A program made the translations under genes and the position numbers. 5,541 nucleotides of DNA from Tannerella sp. (GTDB taxonomy: Bacteria; Bacteroidota; Bacteroidia; Bacteroidales; Tannerellaceae): assembly GCA_031283785.1 (NCBI GenBank), contig JAITBC010000399.1, forward strand, positions 1-5,541, in the 5' to 3' direction. This document shows, in pieces, positions 1 through 4,969 of this stretch; positions within the stretch are counted from its first letter, which is position 1, and every line of letters begins with the position of its first letter. The notes beneath the pieces were generated by a model, which made no database searches, was not told the DNA's origin, and saw only the letters and a program-made list of their open reading frames with translations.

Positions 1-7
1 TTAAATC

Positions 8-29
8 TTTTTTTGAGGTGCTATGAAAA
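8..29 (+). repeat. IS-end repeat, left copy
   Basis: Seven T followed by GAGGTGCTATGAAAA. It is identical over 22 bp to 4947-4968 in the same orientation. Here it spans the stop codon of the truncated transposase (TAG at 23-21 on the minus strand), so it belongs to that element. Confidence 0.75.
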
Positions 30-164
30 ATAACCGGCCGTACGATAGAGGAAGAAATCTTTGTCTTTCAAACCGTAGTTTTGTGTAATGAAGCGTTGAA
101 TTTTACCGTTCAGCCGTTCAGCTTTAGCATTGGTTACACCCTGTCGGAAGCGACTTTCAAGCAT
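21..164 (-). pseudogene. C-terminal fragment of a DDE transposase (ISL3/ISAon1-like)
   Basis: A 47-codon minus-strand fragment starts at an ATG that happens to lie at the truncation point (164-162) and ends with TAG (23-21). It reads as a normal transposase C-terminus: a segment NAKAERLNGKIQRF (residues 12-25) followed by NYGLKDKDFFLYRTAGYFS. In ISL3-type DDE transposases the equivalent segment (typically EG-NNKIK followed by YGFRN--F) carries the last catalytic acid, so Glu16 here would be the E of DDE. The other two catalytic acids and the DNA-binding domain are absent, so the fragment cannot be active. The ATG follows a run of eight A and has no ribosome binding site, so it is unlikely to be a real start. 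The fragment lies downstream of tRNA-Pro on the same strand. Confidence 0.72.
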
Positions 165-301
165 TTTTTTTTCTTGCCTCGAATCCGTCAGGTTTCAAGA
201 CAGGAAAAAAAAGTATACCATAACTGTCCCGGAACTGTCCCGGCAACATAACTCCGACAAGGGTTAACCGCCTGAATCTCAAACGATTACATGCCTCTCT
301 G

Positions 302-375
302 TCGGGATGAGACGACTCGAACGTCCGACCTCCACGTCCCGAACGTGGCGCGCTAGCCAACTGTGCTACATCCCG
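302..375 (-). tRNA. tRNA-Pro (anticodon CGG)
   Basis: A 74-nt cloverleaf folds on the minus strand. The acceptor arms CGGGATG and CATCCCG (369-375 and 303-309) pair perfectly, with discriminator A at 302. The anticodon stem CCACG/CGTGG encloses the loop TTCGGGA, giving anticodon CGG and reading CCG proline codons. The T arm is GGACG-TTCGAGT-CGTCT with one G-U pair. The D arm is GCAC-AGTTGGCTA-GCGC and has one A-C mismatch. The 3' CCA is not encoded (the next bases are CA then GAG), as is common in Bacteroidota, so it would be added by CCA-adding enzyme. It is transcribed divergently from tcdA and has its own promoter about 17 bp upstream of the acceptor. Confidence 0.95.
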
Positions 376-391
376 TTTCCGATTACGGCTG

Positions 392-421
392 CAAAAGTAC
401 AATATTATTTGAAAGAAACAA
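392..421 (-). promoter_or_regulatory. Promoter of tRNA-Pro
   Basis: On the minus strand a -7 box TACTTTTG (399-392) matches the Bacteroidota consensus TAnnTTTG. A TTG lies 19 bp upstream (421-419), which is the usual spacing for the -33 element. Transcription would start a few bases downstream of 392, leaving a leader of roughly 10 nt before the mature tRNA 5' end at 375. It is back to back with the tcdA promoter. Confidence 0.65.
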
Positions 422-441
422 TAAAAAAAGGGATAATAATT

Positions 442-471
442 TTTGTTTCTTTTTCTCTTAGTATATTTTTG
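442..471 (+). promoter_or_regulatory. Promoter of the tcdA-type gene
   Basis: The -33-like element TTTG (442-445) is followed after 18 bp by the -7 box TATTTTTG (464-471), which fits TAnnTTTG. The predicted transcript starts only about 8 to 10 nt before the ATG at 487, so the leader would be very short. The surroundings are A/T-rich with no Shine-Dalgarno sequence. Confidence 0.6.
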
Positions 472-486
472 CAATCCAAAAACAAT

Positions 487-1305
487 ATGAATATGTATCG
501 GGAAAAAGATATTTTCAGTCGTAACGAATTACTGATGGGGTCCGAAATGATGGACAAAATCAGCGAAAAGCGGGTCATATTGTTCGGCGTCGGAGGCGTC
601 GGCAGCTGGTGTGCCGAGAGCCTGATACGTTCGGGCATCGGCCATCTGACCATTGTTGATTCCGATCTGGTCGGCGTATCGAATATCAACCGTCAGTTGC
701 CTGCCACGACCGAAACGGTCGGACAGGTAAAAGTGGAGGTGTTGAAAAGACGCCTGCTATCCATTAATCCACACGCCGATATTACGGCTATACAAAGCGT
801 TTATTCGGCAGAAACGGCCGCCTCGTTCCGGCTTGACAATTTCGACTACATAATCGACGCAATTGATAGCCTGCAACATAAAGCACACCTTATCGCTACG
901 GCAACGCGTACAAAAGCAACATTTTTTTCGAGCATGGGAGCTGCCGTAAAAGTAGACCCCTCCAGGATAAAAACAGCGGAGTTCCAAAAAGTACAGGGAT
1001 GCCCTTTAGCGGCTGCGTTACGACGACGCCTGAAAAAAACCGTGATGCCCGCAAAAAAATTTCTTTGCGTATTTAGCGACGAAATCCTTCCGAATAAAGA
1101 GTCTTCGCCCACTTCATCAAAATCTGCAAAACTATCATCTCCGGAGGCATCAATGCCGCCGGAAGCGCCGGAACAGGCCGCCGGCGACGGACAATCTGCA
1201 TGGGATAAACGGAAAGCCCGGATCAACGGGACGATGGTTCATATAACCGCGATTTTCGGGTTCATGCTCGCCGGATTAGTTATCCGGGACATTAATAAAT
1301 CATGA
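487..1305 (+). CDS. tcdA: tRNA threonylcarbamoyladenosine dehydratase (TcdA/CsdL family)
   Basis: An E1-like (ThiF/MoeB fold) enzyme of 272 residues that, in the characterised E. coli family member, uses ATP to cyclise t6A at position 37 of ANN-decoding tRNAs to ct6A. Visible motifs are the nucleotide-binding loop GVGGVGSW (34-41), DSD (58-60), NINRQ (66-70) and DAIDS (124-128). The family-typical segments CPLAAALRRRLKK and CVFSDE follow, then the C-terminal block GTMVHITAIFGF near residue 250. These match the E. coli protein closely in order and spacing. I chose ATG 487 because the promoter ends at 471 and any earlier start would translate back through the tRNA gene; ATG 493 is an alternative. 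The oddity is a Ser/Pro/Glu/Ala-rich low-complexity stretch at about residues 202-239, just before the last block. It stands alone and is divergent from tRNA-Pro. No csdA/csdE partner is in the window. Confidence 0.9.
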   Translation: MNMYREKDIFSRNELLMGSEMMDKISEKRVILFGVGGVGSWCAESLIRSGIGHLTIVDSDLVGVSNINRQLPATTETVGQVKVEVLKRRLLSINPHADITAIQSVYSAETAASFRLDNFDYIIDAIDSLQHKAHLIATATRTKATFFSSMGAAVKVDPSRIKTAEFQKVQGCPLAAALRRRLKKTVMPAKKFLCVFSDEILPNKESSPTSSKSAKLSSPEASMPPEAPEQAAGDGQSAWDKRKARINGTMVHITAIFGFMLAGLVIRDINKS

Positions 1306-1332
1306 ACATCGTCCATCGTCGGTACTTCCCAA

Positions 1333-1383
1333 TAAAAAACATCCGGCAACACCGGTATTTCACGCCGGATATTGCCGGATGTT
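1333..1383 (-). terminator. Rho-independent terminator of the GH92 gene
   Basis: A perfect 12-bp inverted repeat (AACATCCGGCAA at 1338-1349 and its complement at 1372-1383) encloses a 22-nt loop that contains further CCGG motifs. On the minus strand the hairpin is followed directly by a run of six T and then ATT (1339-1332), the standard layout for an intrinsic terminator. It lies about 130 bp beyond the GH92 stop. Read on the plus strand, the hairpin follows the tcdA stop by about 32 bp but has no U-run, so for tcdA it would be at most a weak stop or an RNA-stabilising hairpin. Confidence 0.8.
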
Positions 1384-1423
1384 AATCGCAAGCAGGTGTC
1401 AGGTTATCGGATATTATCGTGCT

Positions 1424-1520
1424 ACCGATTATTCCCGGTTAATCCTGATCATTCCGATTAATCCGATCATCCCGGTTAATCCTGATCATCCCGGTCATCC
1501 CGGTCATCCCGATTATTCCG
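1424..1520. repeat. Degenerate 9-bp tandem repeat tract at the 3' end of the GH92 gene
   Basis: About ten adjacent copies of a roughly 9-bp unit approximating CATCCCGGT, with variants such as TAATCCGAT, CATTCCGAT and CATCCCGAT. One 20-bp stretch beginning TCCCGGTTAATCC is repeated perfectly at 1433-1452 and 1470-1489. Two exact unit copies lie near 1488-1505. The last unit runs into the GH92 stop codon (1515-1513), so the tract is the start of that gene's 3' untranslated region. No coding role is likely on either strand. It does not have the unit length or the spacers of a CRISPR array. Confidence 0.8.
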
Positions 1521-3750
1521 TATTGCTCATTTCAAATTCCAGAACGCCTCCTGCACGAATGTCGTTAAAGTCTATATACAGTCTATCGTAAGGCTCTCCG
1601 TTGAGTGTGACGGATTTTATATATTTATTCTCTTTGCTGTTATTCCTGGCCGACACTTTAAACGTTCGGCCGTTTCCTACTTTTATAGAGGCCTCATCCA
1701 TAACGGGACTTCCGAAATAATAACGTCCTCCGGCAGGCTCGACCTGATAAAATCCCAGGGCTGAAAGTATATACCACGAAGACATCTGGCCGACATCTTC
1801 ATTACCACACAACCCGGCCGGTTGATCGGTATACATCGTTTCGAGAACTTCACGGACTTTCTCCGCTGTTTTAGCCGGCTCGCCTACAACCGTATAAAGA
1901 TATATTATATGATGACTCGGCTCGTTTCCATGGGCATACTGTCCTATCAGCCCGCTGATATCCGGCGAAGCTTCATCTCCCATGTCGCCGCTCACAAGAA
2001 ACAGCGAATCAAATTTATCCAGAAAAGCCTCCTTCGACCCGAATAACTTCACGAGGCCTTCCACATCGTGCGGGACAAGCCATGTATATTGCCAAGCCGT
2101 TCCTTCCGTATAATCACTTTCGCCATGTGCCGAATGGAAAGGATCAAACGGCTCACGAAACTTCCCATTCGAGTCTTTCCCGCGAATAAACCGCAGTTCC
2201 GAATCAAAATAATGTTTATATCCTTCACTCAGTTGCTTAAAATATTCGTAATCATCCGTTTTCGCCATAACATTCGCAACCTGTGCCACACTCCAGTCTG
2301 CAATCGCATATTCCATAGTTTTTGCAACCGACTGATTCTCTTTGTCAAACGGTATATAGCCATACTCGCGCATCCATTTCTGCCCCCGTTCATCGAGCAT
2401 AACGGAATTTTTGAGCGCTTCATAAGCATATTTTTCATCAAAACCTTTAAAACCTTTCAGTATTGCGTCGGCAACAACACAGACCCCCGGATTGCCGACC
2501 ATACAATCCGTCTCGTTCGCCATAAGATGCCATACCGGAAGTTTCCCCTGTTCTTTATAAATCGTCAACATCGTATTGACAATATCCGGCATTTTTTCGG
2601 GATGTACAATCGTCATCAACGGATGAGCCGCACGATAAGTATCCCATAATGAGAATGTTGTGTAATTAGTAAAGGACGCTTTACGATGTATCTGTTTATC
2701 CGTACCGTAATAATCTCCGTTCACATCGCAAAATTCCGAAGGAGCTATCATCGTGTGATACAATGCAGTATAAAAAACCTTCTTCATCCGGGCATCTCCG
2801 GTCTGAAAATCTATCTTGCCAAGTTCGTTATTCCATGCCGCATCAGCGTTGGCAACCGTCTGTTCGAAATCCCATCCCGGGAGTTCCGTCGCCATATTCA
2901 ATTTCGCATTTTCTATGCTGACCGGCGAAAGCGCCACTTTGACATAAACCGTTTCGTTTTCGCCCGTATCGAACAACAACTGTCCGGAAACAAATCCATA
3001 TTCGCTATTATTATGCGTTCTCACATCCCGTTTTAGTAAAAATTCCTTTACAGGCCTGGAGAAAACAGCCGTAAAATAGATTTTCTGGTCGTCAGCCCAT
3101 CCTTTCGAATAACGGTAACCCGAAATAACAGTATCGCTTTCCTGTATCAGATTCCCGTCGACAGGCGCATCCCATCCTATTCCATGTATCAAATCAATAA
3201 TGATACGAGCGTCCGACGACTTGGGAAACGTATATTTATGGAAGCCGGCACGCTTCGTAGCCGTCAGCTCCACATCAACGCCATAGCGATCAAGATGAAC
3301 GGCATAATATCCGGGACGCACTTTTTCCGTCGACCGGTCGAACAACGAATACATCCCGGATTCCGGGTCGCCCGGCTTACCGCGTTCAGGCTTAACTTCT
3401 CCCGTGACAGGCATAAAAGAGATATCGCCAAGGTCGCCAATTCCCGTTCCACTAAGATGCATATGAGAAAAGCCCATAATAGTAGAATCGGAAATATGAT
3501 ACCCGGAGCACCAGTCCCACCCCTGACTTATATTGACAGGCCCCAATTGTACCAGTCCGAACGGGACATTCGCACCCAGAAACACATGCCCGTGATCGCC
3601 TGTTCCGATATACGGGTCTACATATTGCGTAAAGTTTTTACTCTCCCCCAACTCTTTTTCATTTGATTTGCTTCCCGCATTATTACATGAACATACGATT
3701 AATAAAAGCGTTGCAAACAATAACAATACTGTTTTCTTTATTACATTCAT
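1513..3750 (-). CDS. GH92 family exo-alpha-mannosidase, lipoprotein
   Basis: A 745-residue protein of the usual GH92 length. The family comprises Ca2+-dependent, inverting exo-alpha-mannosidases that trim mannose from N-glycans or mannans. A signal peptide (KK then a Leu/Val-rich core, 5-20) ends in VCSC, so Cys22 is the likely lipidated residue and the protein probably sits in the periplasm or on the cell surface. The N-terminal beta domain starts at YVDPYIGTG (43-51) and includes GWDWCSGYH (77-85). The catalytic domain carries SLWDTYRAAHP (367-377), YTEGTAWQY (547-555) with Glu549 as likely general acid, GNEPSHH (608-614), and GNEDVGQMSSWY (649-660), which contains the likely base region (Asp652). 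Before GNEPSHH the sequence is YAH rather than the YHE I associate with alpha-1,2 enzymes, so linkage is uncertain. It has its own promoter and terminator, and no susC/susD or other glycosidase is nearby. Confidence 0.95.
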   Translation of the reverse strand: MNVIKKTVLLLFATLLLIVCSCNNAGSKSNEKELGESKNFTQYVDPYIGTGDHGHVFLGANVPFGLVQLGPVNISQGWDWCSGYHISDSTIMGFSHMHLSGTGIGDLGDISFMPVTGEVKPERGKPGDPESGMYSLFDRSTEKVRPGYYAVHLDRYGVDVELTATKRAGFHKYTFPKSSDARIIIDLIHGIGWDAPVDGNLIQESDTVISGYRYSKGWADDQKIYFTAVFSRPVKEFLLKRDVRTHNNSEYGFVSGQLLFDTGENETVYVKVALSPVSIENAKLNMATELPGWDFEQTVANADAAWNNELGKIDFQTGDARMKKVFYTALYHTMIAPSEFCDVNGDYYGTDKQIHRKASFTNYTTFSLWDTYRAAHPLMTIVHPEKMPDIVNTMLTIYKEQGKLPVWHLMANETDCMVGNPGVCVVADAILKGFKGFDEKYAYEALKNSVMLDERGQKWMREYGYIPFDKENQSVAKTMEYAIADWSVAQVANVMAKTDDYEYFKQLSEGYKHYFDSELRFIRGKDSNGKFREPFDPFHSAHGESDYTEGTAWQYTWLVPHDVEGLVKLFGSKEAFLDKFDSLFLVSGDMGDEASPDISGLIGQYAHGNEPSHHIIYLYTVVGEPAKTAEKVREVLETMYTDQPAGLCGNEDVGQMSSWYILSALGFYQVEPAGGRYYFGSPVMDEASIKVGNGRTFKVSARNNSKENKYIKSVTLNGEPYDRLYIDFNDIRAGGVLEFEMSNTE

Positions 3751-3801
3751 AAAAACAAGATTTTATATATTTAATAATCAATTCCGGACTGAAAACAGAT
3801 G

Positions 3802-3830
3802 CAAAATTAGTATTAAATTTTCAGATTGCA
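3802..3830 (-). promoter_or_regulatory. Probable promoter of the GH92 gene
   Basis: On the minus strand TAATTTTG (3809-3802) matches the -7 consensus TAnnTTTG. The -33 region about 19 bp upstream has only a weak TGTG/TGC-like match. The start site would be near 3795, giving a leader of about 45 nt that is A/T-rich and lacks a Shine-Dalgarno sequence. The weaker -33 element would fit an activated promoter, but no operator can be identified. Confidence 0.5.
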
Positions 3831-3945
3831 CACATAACGAATAAAAATATCCGGTAAAATATTCACAGGGTAACATTACATGACATGAAAAACTTTGATT
3901 TCACAATAAATACGCTATAAAAAAAGAAATAATAATCGTTCAATA

Positions 3946-3977
3946 TTTGCATGTATATAAAGAAAATACTATCTTTG
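3946..3977 (+). promoter_or_regulatory. Promoter of the rplU-rpmA operon
   Basis: TTTG (3946-3949) and the -7 box TATCTTTG (3970-3977) are separated by 20 bp. This is the best match to the Bacteroidota consensus in the window, as expected for a highly expressed ribosomal protein operon. Transcription would begin near 3984, leaving an untranslated leader of about 80 nt. The rest of the 3751-4064 intergenic region, between this promoter and the GH92 promoter, is A/T-rich and shows nothing else I can name. Confidence 0.75.
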
Positions 3978-3994
3978 CGCCCTGATTTTCCTTA

Positions 3995-4032
3995 GAAGGC
4001 AGAAAAGAGGTATCGGAGCGACACCCGCCTTC
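3995..4032 (+). promoter_or_regulatory. Hairpin in the rplU leader, possible ribosomal-protein autoregulation site
   Basis: The arms GAAGGC (3995-4000) and GCCTTC (4027-4032) form a 6-bp stem around a 26-nt interior in which GGT (4009-4011) can pair with ACC (4023-4025). It lies just after the predicted start site and 32 bp before the rplU ATG. Leaders of this kind often bind a protein product of the operon. That role is inferred from position only, and no known leader class was recognised. Confidence 0.4.
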
Positions 4033-4064
4033 GGGATATAACCTGTTAATAATTAGAAAAACAG

Positions 4065-4382
4065 ATGTACGCAATTGTAGAAATTAACGGCCAACAGTTT
4101 AAAGTTGCGCAAGGAGAAAAAGTATTTGTGCACCACATAAAAAATGCGGAAAGTGGTACAACGGTAGAATTTGATAAAGTGTTATTAGTCGAAGCGGATG
4201 GCGTAATCACAGTAGGAACGCCGACCGTCGAAGGTGCAAAGGTGGTGTGCAAGATTGTTTCGCCGCTTGTTAAAGGAGAAAAAGTTCTGATCTTCCACAA
4301 AAAAAGAAGAAAAGGACATCGTAAGTTAAACGGTCATCGCCAGCAATTTACGGAAGTGAACATTACAGAAATTATTGCATAA
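4065..4382 (+). CDS. rplU: 50S ribosomal protein L21
   Basis: A 105-residue protein of normal bL21 length. It opens with [19 protein letters not shown], the standard beta-barrel start, and ends with the basic loop [18 protein letters not shown] (79-96) that contains the family signature and contacts 23S rRNA. bL21 binds domain I of 23S rRNA in the large subunit. The ATG at 4065 is the only sensible start because the family N-terminus begins exactly there. It has no clear Shine-Dalgarno sequence, only an A-rich upstream stretch. It is the first gene of the operon with rpmA, separated by 22 bp. Confidence 0.98.
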   Translation: MYAIVEINGQQFKVAQGEKVFVHHIKNAESGTTVEFDKVLLVEADGVITVGTPTVEGAKVVCKIVSPLVKGEKVLIFHKKRRKGHRKLNGHRQQFTEVNITEIIA

Positions 4383-4390
4383 ACGTTGAA

Positions 4391-4395
4391 AGGAG
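4391..4395 (+). promoter_or_regulatory. Shine-Dalgarno sequence of rpmA
   Basis: AGGAG sits 9 nt before the rpmA ATG. It stands out because no other start in the window has a recognisable Shine-Dalgarno sequence, which is typical for Bacteroidota. It supports the start at 4405 and independent initiation of L27 in the 22-bp gap after rplU. Confidence 0.6.
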
Positions 4396-4404
4396 AATAA
4401 GAAA

Positions 4405-4779
4405 ATGGCACATAAAAAAGGAGTCGGCAGTTCTAAGAACGGTCGCGAATCGGAAAGTAAACGGCTTGGCGTAAAACTGTTTGGCGGCGAGTTTGCCAAA
4501 GCAGGGAATATTATTGTTCGTCAACGCGGAACGGCACATCATCCCGGCAAAAACGTAGGCGTCGGGAAAGATCATACTATTTATGCATTGATTGACGGGA
4601 TTGTTGTTTTTCGCAAAACGAAAGACAACCGTTCGTATATATCCGTAAAAAGTTTATCTACAGAACCTGCGAAAATAGAAATAAAACCGGAAGCCGCAGA
4701 AGTCGAAACGCCGGTCGAAACGATTGCAGTTACGGAAGCCGAAACGGTTACAGAAACAGGAACGGCTACAGAAACATAA
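4405..4779 (+). CDS. rpmA: 50S ribosomal protein L27 with an unusual acidic C-terminal tail
   Basis: bL27 lies near the peptidyl transferase centre, where its N-terminus reaches the tRNA acceptor ends. The N-terminus [16 protein letters not shown] is canonical, with no cleaved extension of the Firmicutes type. The signature [15 protein letters not shown] occupies 34-48, followed by the core [15 protein letters not shown] and [15 protein letters not shown], ending near residue 82. The protein is 124 residues, against about 84-90 for most bL27. The extra 40 or so residues are rich in Thr, Glu, Val and Ala (from [15 protein letters not shown] to ETATET), acidic and low in complexity. Its coding DNA has repeated ACNGAAAC-like units, so it may have grown by slippage. 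The start is fixed by the family N-terminus and the AGGAG upstream. Second gene of the rplU operon, followed by a terminator. Confidence 0.97.
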   Translation: MAHKKGVGSSKNGRESESKRLGVKLFGGEFAKAGNIIVRQRGTAHHPGKNVGVGKDHTIYALIDGIVVFRKTKDNRSYISVKSLSTEPAKIEIKPEAAEVETPVETIAVTEAETVTETGTATET

Positions 4780-4860
4780 GCCTAAAAAACGGCGAATGAA
4801 GTCGCAACCAAAATTGCGACCAAGACAGAAGCAGAAAAAATCTTTCTTAATAAAATTAAT

Positions 4861-4910
4861 AAGAAGAGGGGAGGTGTCGCAAAAGTCGGACAGTCCCTTC
4901 TTCTTTTTTT
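4861..4910 (+). terminator. Rho-independent terminator of rplU-rpmA
   Basis: A 12-bp stem forms between AAGAAGAGGGGA (4861-4872) and TCCCTTCTTCTT (4894-4905), with one G-U pair. The 21-nt loop can form an inner TGTC/GACA stem (4875-4878 with 4889-4892). The 3' arm runs straight into T residues (4904-4910). It lies about 80 bp beyond the rpmA stop, so the operon transcript carries an untranslated tail. Confidence 0.88.
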
Positions 4911-4946
4911 AAAAATGACGAAAACCTCTTGAACCGCGGGTTAATT

Positions 4947-4968
4947 TTTTTTTGAGGTGCTATGAAAA
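4947..4968 (+). repeat. IS-end repeat, right copy
   Basis: Identical over 22 bp to 8-29: a T run then GAGGTGCTATGAAAA. The looser context also matches (TTAA shortly before the T run in both). After 4968 the sequence departs from the transposase coding sequence of the left copy. It is therefore either a terminal remnant of a second copy or the opposite inverted repeat of a related element. Confidence 0.75.
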
Positions 4969-4969
4969 T

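Larger units (their letters stand above)
1..172 (-). mobile_element. Remnant of an ISL3/ISAon1-like insertion sequence
   Basis: This is the 3' end of an IS, read on the minus strand. It contains the last codons of a transposase plus about 20 bp beyond its stop, and the window begins there. On the inner side, transposase similarity stops at a run of nine T (164-172, poly-A on the coding strand). Beyond that the reading frame meets a stop at 195-197 and the sequence no longer looks like transposase. The segment around the stop codon (8-29) recurs at 4947-4968, which suggests it includes the element's end or inverted repeat. The family name rests on recalled C-terminal sequence only. No complete element, inverted-repeat pair or target duplication is visible. 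Confidence 0.6.

Noticed and set aside
205..243. Possible terminator of tRNA-Pro (CCGG motifs and a run of eight T on the minus strand)
   Set aside because: The only stem is 4 bp and ends about 17 nt before the T run, so it does not have terminator geometry.
157..474. Open frame of 105 codons on the minus strand
   Set aside because: It reads straight through the tRNA-Pro gene, and its middle is the usual chance translation of a tRNA. It has no family similarity I recognise.
307..486. Upstream extension of the tcdA frame by 60 codons
   Set aside because: It would translate the antisense of tRNA-Pro and both promoters. Family similarity and the promoter at 442-471 place the start at 487.
1424..1520. 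CRISPR array
   Set aside because: Units are about 9 bp, degenerate and contiguous, with no spacers and no cas genes nearby.
1379..1591. Plus-strand open frame with Pro/His/Ile repeats
   Set aside because: Its repeats are the translation of the 9-bp DNA tract, and it then overlaps the end of the GH92 gene in antisense.
2068..2649. Antisense open frames within the GH92 gene, including 2686-3036 and 3184-3666
   Set aside because: They lie opposite a well-conserved enzyme gene, lack start signals, and show no recognisable domain.
4724..4912. Lys/Arg-rich plus-strand open frame overlapping the rpmA end
   Set aside because: It lies in the +1 frame of the rpmA tail, runs through the terminator stem, and has no ribosome binding site. 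It is kept only as a note in the L27 tail finding.
4931..4953. Second terminator (AACC-GCG-GGTT then nine T)
   Set aside because: The stem has only four pairs with a 3-nt loop and a 2-nt gap to the T run, and a much stronger terminator lies just upstream. The T run is better explained as part of the IS end or its target.
8..4968. Composite transposon carrying the whole segment as cargo
   Set aside because: The cargo would be core genes (tRNA-Pro, rplU, rpmA), and both IS copies are mere remnants. IS insertion around a chromosomal segment is simpler.
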